This document shows, one piece after another, positions 32,692 to 41,126 of a DNA stretch of 64,000 nucleotides (the stretch's first letter is position 1; each line of letters opens with the position of its first letter). The notes under the pieces were generated by a model. That model did not search any database. It had not been told where the DNA came from and saw nothing but the letters and a program-made list of their open reading frames with translations. Made by a program: the position numbers and the translations under genes. This DNA is from Streptomyces sp. MMG1533 (GTDB lineage Bacteria; Actinomycetota; Actinomycetes; Streptomycetales; Streptomycetaceae): NCBI RefSeq assembly GCF_001279775.1, contig NZ_LGDG01000217.1:1-64000 (forward strand), written 5' to 3'.

Positions 32692-34034
32692 TGCCCCGCA
32701 CCAGCCCTCGGACCACCCAGATCTTCTGCGCCTCGACGCTGTACGGCGCGGCCACCCTGGCGGCCGCGATCGACTCCGACCTGTTCGCCGAGCCTGACCG
32801 CCGGGTGCTGCTGGTCTTCAACAACTCCACCAACCCGGAGACCACCCCGGCGCTCGACGAGATGCCGGGGTTCGAGCCGCTGCGCAGCCACTTCGACGAG
32901 GTGCTGTCCTGGAACGAGGCCATCCGCCCCTTCCACCCCGGCGCCTGGACCCCACGCCCGGACGACATCCCCCTTTTCGAGCGCCACCTGCGCCTGCTGT
33001 GGGGCCTCGGCGACGACCGGGTCGAGCTGGTCCTGGAGTCCATCCAGGTCACCCCGGCCCTCACGGTGGCCCAGCTGTTCACCGGCGCGCCTGTCGACGT
33101 CTACGCCGACGGGCTGATGAGTTACGGCCCCACGCGCAACAAGATCGACCCGCTGGTCGGCACGCGGGTGCGCCGGCTGTTGCACCTGGACCTGGTGCCG
33201 GGGCTGACGCCGATGCTGCTGACCGAGTTCGACGTGCCGGCGCATGTGGTGCCGACGGCCGCCTTCCTGAAGGTGATGGGCGAACTCGCCACAGCCGTTC
33301 CGGAGTTGCCGGTCCTGCCGGACAACGCGGCGCTGCTGCTCGGCCAGTACCTGTCCGCGCTGGACATCCTCTCCCCCGCCGAGGAGGAGGACCTGCACGT
33401 GCGGATGATGCGGGGCGCCGTCGAGCGCGGGCACCGCACGGTCGTCTTCAAGCCGCACCCCACCGCGCCGGCCCGCTACAGCCGCGCTCTGGAGACCGAG
33501 GCACAGAAGCTGGGCGTCGACCTCACGGTCCTCGACACCCCCGTGCTCGCCGAGCTGCTCTTCGAGCAGACGCGGCCGGGACTGGTGGTCGGGTGCTTCT
33601 CCACCGCCCTGTTCACGGCATCCGCGTTCTACGACCTTCCCGTCGCCCGCATCGGCACCGAGCCGCTGCTGGACCGGCTGACGCCGTACCAGAACAGCAA
33701 CCGGGTCCCGGCGGTGCTGGCGGATGCGGTACTGGCGGATCTGGAGTCCCGCAAGGGCGAGGACGGGATACCCGCCGAGGACCTGAACGGCCTGGTCACC
33801 GCGGTCGGCTTCACCATGCAGCCGCAGATCCACCCGGACCTGCGCCCGGCGGCGGAACGCTATCTCTCGAAGCACTTCGGACCGCGCACCCAGCGCTACT
33901 TCAAGCGCAGGCGGCTCACCGCGCTCGGGCTGCCCGGCGGCATCCCGGAGCGGCTGGCGTTCCTGCCGCGCAACGCGACGGCACGCCGGGTGGTGCGGCG
34001 GGCACGGGCGCTGAAGAAGGCCGTGAAGCGCTGA
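32691..34034 (+). CDS. Polysialyltransferase family glycosyltransferase
   Basis: A 447-aa protein of the alpha-2,8-polysialyltransferase family (POLYST domain). Motifs in order: an amino-terminal IFCASTLYGAATLAAAI strand-helix, VDVYADGLMSYGP with the DG motif, the HP motif in VVFKPHPTAP (about residue 263) and the serine motif VVGCFSTALFTAS that binds the CMP-sugar. The ATG overlaps the TGA of the GT2 gene, so the two are co-translated. Expected to extend chains of nonulosonic acid residues on a lipid- or wall-linked acceptor. The carboxy terminus is very basic (RRVVRRARALKKAVKR), which may hold it at the membrane. Confidence 0.85.
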   Translation: MPRTSPRTTQIFCASTLYGAATLAAAIDSDLFAEPDRRVLLVFNNSTNPETTPALDEMPGFEPLRSHFDEVLSWNEAIRPFHPGAWTPRPDDIPLFERHLRLLWGLGDDRVELVLESIQVTPALTVAQLFTGAPVDVYADGLMSYGPTRNKIDPLVGTRVRRLLHLDLVPGLTPMLLTEFDVPAHVVPTAAFLKVMGELATAVPELPVLPDNAALLLGQYLSALDILSPAEEEDLHVRMMRGAVERGHRTVVFKPHPTAPARYSRALETEAQKLGVDLTVLDTPVLAELLFEQTRPGLVVGCFSTALFTASAFYDLPVARIGTEPLLDRLTPYQNSNRVPAVLADAVLADLESRKGEDGIPAEDLNGLVTAVGFTMQPQIHPDLRPAAERYLSKHFGPRTQRYFKRRRLTALGLPGGIPERLAFLPRNATARRVVRRARALKKAVKR

Positions 34035-34109
34035 GCCAATCAGGGGTGAACCTGGGGCCAAGAGTAAGGAAACAACGGCACACCATCGGGTTACTCCGTT
34101 GATTCCATG

Positions 34110-34153
34110 GTTAGGCGGTGGTCGTGACTCTAGGATCACGGTCACCGCCTAAC
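34110..34153. promoter_or_regulatory. Long imperfect palindrome over a putative promoter
   Basis: GTTAGGCGGTG (34110-34120) pairs with CACCGCCTAAC (34143-34153), and CGTGA/TCACG arms continue inside, leaving an 8-nt centre. TAGGAT at 34131-34136, a good -10 element, lies in the centre, and the structure ends 19 bp before the methyltransferase ATG. It may be an operator dyad or, less likely, the terminator of the upstream operon. Confidence 0.6.
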
Positions 34154-34172
34154 CGAACCCCGTGAGGCACTC

Positions 34173-35159
34173 ATGACGAAGCTCGGCCGGCTCTACTCGA
34201 TGTTCGACAGCGTCCAGCTGCCCGACAACCTGCCCTACACCCAGTGCAGCACCTGGGAGCTGCAGTTCCTGTACCTCGTCGGGCGCCACACCTTGTCGGG
34301 CGAGGGCCACATCGTCGAACTGGGTTCCGGTGGCGGCGGATCGACGTACGCCCTGGCCATGGGCCTCAAGGAGAGCCCGGTGTTCGACGAGAAGACCGGG
34401 CGGCTGCACGCGTACGACTTCTTCCGCGTCGGCAAGGGCACCTTCGCCACGGAGAAGTTCTTCACCTCCGGCCACAAGCCCGAGGACGACAACTCCTTCC
34501 TGAACGACTTCCGCGGCCGCCTGGAGCCGTTCCTGCCTTTCCTCGAGATCCACGCGGGCGACCTCTGGCAGACCTCCGACCCCAACGACACCACCCCGGT
34601 CGAGTTCCTGCACATCGACATCGCCAAGACGGCCCGCGTCTTCCGCTGCGTCTGCGAGCGCTTCCTGACCCGCCTGCGCCCCGGCTCGGTCGTCCTCCAC
34701 CAGGACTTCGCGGGGCCGCGTCTGCCGTGGCTGCACTGGAGCACGGGAGCCCTGCTGCCCTACATCGAGATCGCGGGCCCGCCGATCCGCTCCACGCTCG
34801 CCTTCGAGGTGACGAAGCCGATCCCGGAGGACGTCCTGAAGTCGATCTCCGAGGACGCTTACACGCTGGACGAGAAGCTCGCCCTCATCTCCGCCGTCCA
34901 GGACCGCGTCGACCGCGACCACACCGGCGGCATCCCCTTCAAGTCCGTCCTGGAACTGGCCAAGGCGTACGTCGCCCACTACGACGGCCGGCACAAGCGC
35001 GCCTGGTCCATCGCCAAGCCGCTGCAGTCGGACGAGTACCTCGCCAGGACGCGTGCGGACCACTTCGAGCAGCTGCGGAAGGCGTACGAGGCCGAGCGCG
35101 GGGCGGCGTCCCAGGTGTCGCCGGTGACCCGGCTCAAGCGGCTGGTCCGCAAGCGGTGA
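34173..35159 (+). CDS. SAM-dependent methyltransferase of the glycan cluster
   Basis: A 328-aa class I methyltransferase fold: ELGSGGGGSTYALAMGL is SAM-binding motif I (about residue 50), followed by RLHAYDFFRVGKG and a late FLHIDIAKTARVFRCVCERFLTRLRPGSVVLHQDF typical of sugar and cell-wall methyltransferases (TylF/Methyltransf_24 type). The carboxy-terminal ~100 residues are helical and end basic. Placed between the polysialyltransferase gene and the convergent fusion-transferase gene, it could O-methylate the wall polymer; known Streptomyces Kdn polymers carry such decorations. The ATG has GTGAGG upstream. Confidence 0.8.
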   Translation: MTKLGRLYSMFDSVQLPDNLPYTQCSTWELQFLYLVGRHTLSGEGHIVELGSGGGGSTYALAMGLKESPVFDEKTGRLHAYDFFRVGKGTFATEKFFTSGHKPEDDNSFLNDFRGRLEPFLPFLEIHAGDLWQTSDPNDTTPVEFLHIDIAKTARVFRCVCERFLTRLRPGSVVLHQDFAGPRLPWLHWSTGALLPYIEIAGPPIRSTLAFEVTKPIPEDVLKSISEDAYTLDEKLALISAVQDRVDRDHTGGIPFKSVLELAKAYVAHYDGRHKRAWSIAKPLQSDEYLARTRADHFEQLRKAYEAERGAASQVSPVTRLKRLVRKR

Positions 35160-35181
35160 GGCGACACGGGTAGGACAGCCG

Positions 35182-35233
35182 GCCGCCCTGACGCGACCGT
35201 GCCTCCGGAGAGGCGTGGTCGCGCCAGGGCGGC
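35182..35233. terminator. Bidirectional terminator
   Basis: GCCGCCCTG at 35182-35190 pairs with CAGGGCGGC at 35225-35233, and GCGACC/GGTCGC arms continue the stem after a 2-nt mismatch. The plus strand then reads GCTTTTGTT. It separates the convergent methyltransferase and fusion-transferase genes. Confidence 0.85.
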
Positions 35234-35244
35234 GCTTTTGTTCG

Positions 35245-37578
35245 TCAGGCGCCCAGGATGGCCCGGAGGTCGGCCGCGTTCGCCTCGGTGACCTTCCAGA
35301 GCTCCTGCTGCCTGCCGTGCACGTCGGCGACCGTCCTGGCGTGGTCGGCGAGGAGGTCCTTGGAGCGCTCCACCAGCCGGGCGGCGAGGTGGCGGTCGTG
35401 CACGGAGACGCCCCACTCGGGACGCTCGATGTCGCGCAGGAAGTACGCCATCTTCGGGTGCGAGATCAGGCTGATGATGGGCGTGCCGACGCCGAACGGG
35501 ATCATGCCGGCGTGGCCGCGCATGCCGATCACCAGCTTGGTGCGGGCGTACAGGTCGCGGATCTCGTCGTTCTCGAAGTCGTACATCGGGATGACGGGCA
35601 TCGAGATGCCGTGTTCGCGGCGCAGGTCGAAGGCGATCTTCTCGTCGTCGAGCGAGTGCGCCACGCACTTCACCTCGGCAAGATCGCCCAAGTCCCGCAC
35701 CGCCTGGGCCATTTGGGCCAGGAAGTAGCCGTAGTCGTGGCCGAAGCGCAGGCCCGCGCGGTCGTAGGCGGCGTTGATCAGGATGGTGTCGTCGCGCGTC
35801 AGCGGGTCCCGCCAGTCCTCGACGAGCTGGCGCGAGACCGTGGTGGGACAGGGCTGGAAGCGCACCTTGTCGTGCAGATGGGCCGGGAGCATGGCCCGTA
35901 CCTTTTCGATCGAGCCGTGGTTGCGCAGCCCGAAGAAGGAGGAGCGCTCGACGAGTTGGCGCAGTGAGGAGCGGAAGCGTCCCGCCCGGTAGGACTGGCC
36001 GTCGAAGGCGTTGAAGCCCACGGCGTAGACGGCGATCGGCACGTCGATACGGTTCAGCAGCTCGTCGGGGACGTTCCACTGCCAGGCGCTGTTGCCGTTC
36101 GGCATGGTGTCCGGGATGAACAGGCCGCCGCCGCCGATGACCAGGCCGCGCCGGGAGTTCACGCGCTCCAGGGCCGCCTCGTCGAACAGGCGGTGGGCGT
36201 GCACCGAGTGCCAGCGGCGGGAGGTGGTGTCGGGGTTGAAGGCCAGGCGGACGGTCTCCGGGAGCAGCTTGTCGCCCGCGTTGCCCTGCCGGTCCATGTA
36301 GAAGGCGACGTGTGCGAGCTGCTCCTCGGCGGCGCCCTGCTCCTGGGAGGGCAGGCCACAGGCGCGCTGCGCCCACAGCCGGCTGGAGCGGTGGGTGATG
36401 TCGACGGACAGGCCGGCCGTGGCGTGCCGCAGGGCCTGGGTGTTGTCGCCGTGCACCCAGGCCATCTGGGCGAGGCGGGCGTAGGCGGTGGCGGCCCGGT
36501 TGGGGGCGGCGGTGGCAAGGAGCAGCTGGGCCTTGGCCTCGTCGTAGCGCGAGACGCTCATCAGGGCGTGGCCGAGCACCTCGTGCGGCCAGGCCGCGTC
36601 CAGCGGGATGCGCACGCTGCTCAGGAGGTCCACGGCGTCCTGGTAGTCGCCGGTCGAGATGTGCGCGGCGGCGACCTTGCGGGCGGCCTCGACGTCACCG
36701 GTGCGCCGGACGTGCGGGGTGCCGTAGTGCACGAGCAGGTCGTGGTGCAGGCCGCCCTGCTTCGCAAGGTACTCGGCGTGGAAGTCGGCGTCGGACAGCT
36801 CGAACTCGCGCCAGCGGTCCTCGGCCTGGCTGTAGCCGGCCTCGCCGCCCTGCCACGGCTTGTGGCGGCCGGTGAAGTGCAGGATCGCGGTGTCGTCGGG
36901 CACCGGGAGGTCGCCGGAGAGCCGCCGCTTGACGAAGTTGTAGCGGGGGTCGAGGCGGACGAAGTCGCCGTCGAGGACCGCGTTGAGGATGCCCTGGTCG
37001 TGCTTGTCGAGCTCGTAGTCGCCGGTGCGGCCGCAGCGGTCGAGCCTGGCGCAGAACTCGTCGCTCAGATACTCGCGCTGGATGACCAGCAGACCGGAGT
37101 TGAGCTTGTGCTGCCCGTAGAAGAACTGCGGTACGGCCGCCAACCCCTCGCGCAGTCTGAGCAGTTCGCCCAGATCACCGAGGACGACCATGTCGGTGTC
37201 GAGGGTGATGACCGTGTCGTACTCGCGCAGCCGGAAGACGTCGAGGATGAAGTACGCCTTGCGGACCAGGTAGTTGTCCTGGTCGCCCTTCTTGTACGAG
37301 TCGTACTGTTCGGCGTTCACCCGGCGCAGCACGATTCGCGGGTGCAGGTCGCGTATCCGGGCGATCGAGCCGGGGCGCAGGTCGTCGTGGAGGACGACGA
37401 AGTCCTCGCACACGCCCGGGTTGGACAGGGCGAGGCTGCGCAGCAGGACGAGGAAGCCGGGGAGGTAGTTCTCGTCGACGTAGCTCGCGAAGGCGATACG
37501 GCGCTTGCCGGTGAGGGCGTGCGCGTCGGTCGCCGGGGCCAGGGGGGCGGCGGCCGAGGTCAGGGAGGTCGTGGTCAT
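35245..37578 (-). CDS. GT8 glycosyltransferase - TPR - pyruvyltransferase fusion
   Basis: A 777-aa protein with three parts. Residues about 25-250 are a GT8 transferase (RRIAFASYVDENYLPGFLVL; the metal-binding DTD at 127-129; NSGLLVIQ; HDQGILNAV; HFTGRHKPW). Residues about 290-420 are TPR-like helices (ISTGDYQDAVDLL; MSVSRYDEAKAQLLLATAA). Residues about 440-770 are a polysaccharide pyruvyltransferase domain (GNAGDKLLPETV; GGGGLFIPDTMPNG; GLRNHGSIEKV; RGHAGMIPFGVGTPIISL). It would both add a sugar and pyruvylate a polymer. The ATG overlaps the stop of the GT29 gene by 4 bp, so the two are coupled. Both enzymatic halves look intact. Confidence 0.88.
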   Translation of the reverse strand: MTTTSLTSAAAPLAPATDAHALTGKRRIAFASYVDENYLPGFLVLLRSLALSNPGVCEDFVVLHDDLRPGSIARIRDLHPRIVLRRVNAEQYDSYKKGDQDNYLVRKAYFILDVFRLREYDTVITLDTDMVVLGDLGELLRLREGLAAVPQFFYGQHKLNSGLLVIQREYLSDEFCARLDRCGRTGDYELDKHDQGILNAVLDGDFVRLDPRYNFVKRRLSGDLPVPDDTAILHFTGRHKPWQGGEAGYSQAEDRWREFELSDADFHAEYLAKQGGLHHDLLVHYGTPHVRRTGDVEAARKVAAAHISTGDYQDAVDLLSSVRIPLDAAWPHEVLGHALMSVSRYDEAKAQLLLATAAPNRAATAYARLAQMAWVHGDNTQALRHATAGLSVDITHRSSRLWAQRACGLPSQEQGAAEEQLAHVAFYMDRQGNAGDKLLPETVRLAFNPDTTSRRWHSVHAHRLFDEAALERVNSRRGLVIGGGGLFIPDTMPNGNSAWQWNVPDELLNRIDVPIAVYAVGFNAFDGQSYRAGRFRSSLRQLVERSSFFGLRNHGSIEKVRAMLPAHLHDKVRFQPCPTTVSRQLVEDWRDPLTRDDTILINAAYDRAGLRFGHDYGYFLAQMAQAVRDLGDLAEVKCVAHSLDDEKIAFDLRREHGISMPVIPMYDFENDEIRDLYARTKLVIGMRGHAGMIPFGVGTPIISLISHPKMAYFLRDIERPEWGVSVHDRHLAARLVERSKDLLADHARTVADVHGRQQELWKVTEANAADLRAILGA

Positions 37579-39044
37579 CGCAGGGAGATCCTCATGTCGG
37601 TCACGCTCTGGGCCCGCTGCATGACCCATGCCTTCTCGCTGGTGTATTCGTGCACGGAGGTGATGGCGAGCTTCATCGCTTCCTGGACGCGATAGGCGCC
37701 GCTCTCGTAGAAGTCGAAGCCGATCAGGTCGAGGGTCGGGCTGACGTCGAGGAAGTCCAGCAGGAACAGCATGTTGAAGCCGGTGGTCGGGATGCCCGAC
37801 CAGACGTCGGTGCCGAGCTTGCCGATGTTGCGCACGGGCCAGCGCAGGGACTCGTCGCCCAGATACGTCTGGGCGCCGGGGACCAGGCGGTTGCGCAGCG
37901 AGTGCTTCCAGTCGCCCAAGACGCCGCCGAAGACGAGCCGGGTGTCGACCTGCTTGTCCCAGTTGAAGCCGTGCTTGTGGATCGTGGCGTGGAGGTCGGT
38001 GCGGCTGCCGGTGTGCTTCGGGTCGATCCGGTACGAGTTGAAGCGCACCACGATGTCGTACGCGTCGATCTCCGCGCCCATCGAACTGGCGCCCACCCGC
38101 CCGGAGTTGGCGATCAGGCAGACGGACTTGCCGGCGATCCGGTTACGGAACTCACCGAGGCTGATCCACTGCACCCCGCCGACGGTGGGGTCGGCGACCG
38201 GGCCGCGCATCCGGGCGCGGCGCTGCTCGGCGTAGAGGGCGATCGCCTCGGTGAGCGCGGGCAGGTCCGCGCTCTCGGTGGACTCGGTGGTGCGCAGGTC
38301 GAGGTACTGGCTGAGGAGTTCCTGCCGGTCGGTGACCGGGGCGTCCTCGGCGGCCAGGATCAGGAGCGCTCCCACGAGCCGCGGCTCGGCGGCCTGCCAG
38401 TCACCGACGGCGTGTGCGGCAAGACCCTCGGCCCATATGTCGGTGGCGAAGCCGCGCGTGAACTCCTCGGCGCGCGGGCACTGGCGCCGGAGCAGGCTCA
38501 GCAGCTCCCGCTCCTTCTCCCCCGCGGCGCGCATGCCGTCGATCCGGGCGCTGACACCGAAGCCGTCGTCGTCGGTGAGGGCGAGATACCGCTCGTACGC
38601 CTCCACCGCCTCCTTCTCCTCGCCGAGGGCTTCCAGGAGGCGGGCGCGCAGTCGCCAGCCGGCGCGGGAGTTCTTGCGCTGGGCGAGCACGGTGTCGCTG
38701 ATGACCAGCGCGAGGTCCAACTCGTCGTCGTAGCCGCACTCCAGCGCCTTGTTGGCGACGGCGAGCAGGGCGTCGAGAAGTTCGCCGCCCATACCGGTGG
38801 AGGGTGCCGCGGTGCCCTTGACCGCCCGCTTCAGCAGGGCGGTGGCGCCGGCCGGGGCGGGCGCGGGGGCGCTGGTCGACGTGGTGCCCCACACGACGAG
38901 CAACTTCCTCAGCTGCTCGGCGAGTTCGACGCGGCGCCGGTCGATGCTGCCGACGAGTTTGCCGCTGTGCACCGCACAGGCGCGCAGACAGTCCGCCGGC
39001 TCCCCTCCGCGCACACGTGCCCGTCTGTTCTGGACCCTCGTCAT
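37575..39044 (-). CDS. GT29-type sialyltransferase with helical amino-terminal domain
   Basis: A 489-aa protein. Residues 85-285 are helical and TPR-like (AGWRLRARLLEALGEEKEAVEAYERYL). Residues about 300-480 match the sialylmotifs of the eukaryotic GT29 family: motif L at 307-340 (SVCLIANSGRVGASS, then EIDAYDIVVRFN), motif S at 419-447 (PTTGFNMLFLLDFL, then DLIGFDFYE) and motif VS as His465 to Glu470 in HEYTSEK. It should transfer a nonulosonic acid from its CMP form, the donor made by the NeuA enzyme at 28868. The ATG follows AGGAG. It is divergent from the OafA-type acyltransferase. Confidence 0.85.
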   Translation of the reverse strand: MTRVQNRRARVRGGEPADCLRACAVHSGKLVGSIDRRRVELAEQLRKLLVVWGTTSTSAPAPAPAGATALLKRAVKGTAAPSTGMGGELLDALLAVANKALECGYDDELDLALVISDTVLAQRKNSRAGWRLRARLLEALGEEKEAVEAYERYLALTDDDGFGVSARIDGMRAAGEKERELLSLLRRQCPRAEEFTRGFATDIWAEGLAAHAVGDWQAAEPRLVGALLILAAEDAPVTDRQELLSQYLDLRTTESTESADLPALTEAIALYAEQRRARMRGPVADPTVGGVQWISLGEFRNRIAGKSVCLIANSGRVGASSMGAEIDAYDIVVRFNSYRIDPKHTGSRTDLHATIHKHGFNWDKQVDTRLVFGGVLGDWKHSLRNRLVPGAQTYLGDESLRWPVRNIGKLGTDVWSGIPTTGFNMLFLLDFLDVSPTLDLIGFDFYESGAYRVQEAMKLAITSVHEYTSEKAWVMQRAQSVTDMRISLR

Positions 39045-39261
39045 GGCACTCCTGTTATTCCGCGGCTGTGTAGCGCGATTCGCTCTTTATTGGCAAGTGG
39101 GGGGAGGTTGAGAGAAAGTTAGGAAACGAAGGCGAAGTCCAGGTGAATTCGCAGAGACCACCCGGACAACCGTCACCCCGTGGACCACGACATCCCTGTG
39201 ATTCGGACTAATGTGCTGTGCGTACCGCAGGAGCGCCCGCGCGTCGACCAAGGGGAATTTC

Positions 39262-40386
39262 GTGACCAGCATGACCGTCCGGCCGGTGCCCGACGCGTCC
39301 CGGCCCCCTCGGTCGGACCGGCCCCTCCGCCGGGAATCCCGGCTGCGCGCCCTGGACGGACTACGACTGATCGCGGCACTGATGGTGGCCGCCTATCACT
39401 ACGGCGGCCGGGGCGGCGAAGTCACGCGGGCCTGGGGAAGTTCCGCCGAGGACCAGTTCCCCACGCTGCACAACTATTTCGCGTACGGCTGCCTCGGCGT
39501 CCAGGTCTTTTTCGTGATCAGCGGATTCGTGATCTGCATGAGCGGCTGGGGCCGGCCCCTGAAATCGTTCTTCGCCTCCCGCGCGTCCCGGCTGCTGCCC
39601 GCCTACTGGGCGGCGGTCCTGCTCGTCACGGCGGTGTTCGCCCTGCCGATGGTCACCTACAAGGCGCTGTCGCCGAGCGACACCCTGGTCAACCTGACCA
39701 TGCTTCAGTACCCGTTGGGCGTCGACCGGGTGCTGGGCGTGTGCTGGACGCTGTGGGCGGAGGTCCGCTTCTACGCGCTGTTCGCGCTGTGTGTCGTGCT
39801 GCCCGGGGCTTCGCGGCGGCGCGTGATCCTGTTCTGCGCGGGCTGGACGCTGGCGGCGGCGATCACACAGGGCGCCCACCAGCCGCTGCTCGACATCGTG
39901 TTCATGCCGGAGTACGCCCCCTTCTTCATCGGCGGTGTCGGGCTCTACCTCGTCCACCGCGACCGACGGGACGTCCTCGCCTGGGGCATCGTGGCCGTCA
40001 GCTTCCTGATCGGGCAGCACTACGCCGTGCGCAGCCTGTGGAACGCGTCGGACCCGAACGCCTTCGCCCACCGCACCTCGCTCGGCATCGTCCTCGTCGT
40101 CGCCTTCGGGTTCGTGGCGGTCGCGGCGATCGCGCTCGGCTGGTTCAACTGGGCGAACCGGCGCTGGCTGACCGTCGCCGGGGCGCTGACGTACCCCTTC
40201 TACCTCGTCCACGAGCACCTCGGCTGGGTGGTGATCCACGCCCTGCACATCTCCCTCGGCCTGCCCTCGGCGGAGACCTTCGCGCTGACGATCGCGTCGA
40301 TGCTGGTGCTGGCGTGGCTGCTGAACCGGTATGTGGAGAAGCCGTTGACGCCGAGGTTGCGGGCGGCGCTGTCGAGGGTGCGCTGA
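39262..40386 (+). CDS. OafA/YrhL-type membrane acyltransferase
   Basis: A 374-aa integral membrane acyltransferase 3 protein with about ten helices. The first helix holds the conserved RLIAALMVAAYHYGG with the catalytic-type His, followed by GVQVFFVISGFVICMS and SFFASRASRLLPAYW, all family hallmarks. It transfers acyl groups (often acetyl) to a glycan on the outer face of the membrane, so it may O-acetylate the wall polymer made by the cluster to its left. The GTG at 39262 has AGGGGAA upstream; earlier in-frame ATG codons lack this. Convergent with the TetR gene, 18 bp apart. Confidence 0.9.
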   Translation: MTSMTVRPVPDASRPPRSDRPLRRESRLRALDGLRLIAALMVAAYHYGGRGGEVTRAWGSSAEDQFPTLHNYFAYGCLGVQVFFVISGFVICMSGWGRPLKSFFASRASRLLPAYWAAVLLVTAVFALPMVTYKALSPSDTLVNLTMLQYPLGVDRVLGVCWTLWAEVRFYALFALCVVLPGASRRRVILFCAGWTLAAAITQGAHQPLLDIVFMPEYAPFFIGGVGLYLVHRDRRDVLAWGIVAVSFLIGQHYAVRSLWNASDPNAFAHRTSLGIVLVVAFGFVAVAAIALGWFNWANRRWLTVAGALTYPFYLVHEHLGWVVIHALHISLGLPSAETFALTIASMLVLAWLLNRYVEKPLTPRLRAALSRVR

Positions 40387-40404
40387 GGCCGGTGCGTCAG
40401 AGGC

Positions 40405-41055
40405 TCAGCTGACCCCGTACCGCGTCCCGATCCCCGCGATCAGCAGCGCCAGCCCCTCCTCGAAGTGCTCGTCGTAGTCCTGGAACATCTCCGCGCCCGC
40501 CCGGGCCGACAGCGGGAAGTCGGCCATCAGGCGGGCGCGTTCGTCGAGGTCGTAGCCCTCGCGCCGCTCGCCGGGCAGGGGCTGGACGCCCTGTTCCTCG
40601 GTGACGAAGCCGAGGGTGTAGAGGTACGACGTCGCGGTCGCACGGGCCGCCTGGGCGAGGGTGAGGCCGGCGGCCGTGAACAGGCGCAGGTTGTCCTCCA
40701 TCTGCTCCGCGTGCTCGATGCCGGTGAAGCGTGAGCCGCTGAAGACCTTGGCGCCGTCGCGGTAGCCGAGCAGGGCCGTGCGCAGTCCGCGGTTGGACTT
40801 CATCAGCCGCTCCTGCCAGGTGTCGCCGGGATCGAGGGACGTGCCGGCGACCATCCGGCGGTACATCTCCGTCGCCATCTCGTCGAGCAACGCCTGCTTG
40901 TCCTTGAAGTGCCAGTACAGGGCGGGCGCCTTGACGTCCAGCTCCTTGGCGATGGCCCGCAGGGTCAGGCCGTCCAGGCCCACCTCGTTCAGGAGCCTCA
41001 GGGCGGTGTCCGCGACCCGCTTGCGGTCGAGTGGCGCTCGGCGTTCCGTGTTCAC
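40405..41055 (-). CDS. TetR-family repressor
   Basis: A 216-aa regulator with an amino-terminal TetR helix-turn-helix (RVADTALRLLNEVGLDGLTL, then ELDVKAPALYWHFKDKQALL) and a TetR_C-type ligand-binding domain. Its gene is divergent from an FAD-dependent monooxygenase gene, and the 65-71-bp gap holds two near-identical palindromes. The same arrangement is seen in TetR/TetX and similar monooxygenase pairs, where an aromatic antibiotic or dye acts as inducer. GTG start at 41055. Confidence 0.92.
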   Translation of the reverse strand: MNTERRAPLDRKRVADTALRLLNEVGLDGLTLRAIAKELDVKAPALYWHFKDKQALLDEMATEMYRRMVAGTSLDPGDTWQERLMKSNRGLRTALLGYRDGAKVFSGSRFTGIEHAEQMEDNLRLFTAAGLTLAQAARATATSYLYTLGFVTEEQGVQPLPGERREGYDLDERARLMADFPLSARAGAEMFQDYDEHFEEGLALLIAGIGTRYGVS

Positions 41056-41064
41056 GCTTGACAG

Positions 41065-41116
41065 CTTAACGGCGTTAAGTGCATGGTCGTGACCGACAGC
41101 ACTTAACAGCGTTAAG
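41065..41116. promoter_or_regulatory. Paired TetR operators
   Basis: CTTAACGGCGTTAAG at 41065-41079 and CTTAACAGCGTTAAG at 41102-41116 are near-perfect dyads with starts 37 bp apart. The second overlaps the AAGGAG ribosome-binding site (41114-41119) of the monooxygenase, and the first lies 10 bp before the repressor start, so both genes would be shut. Confidence 0.82.
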
Positions 41117-41126
41117 GAGAATGGCT

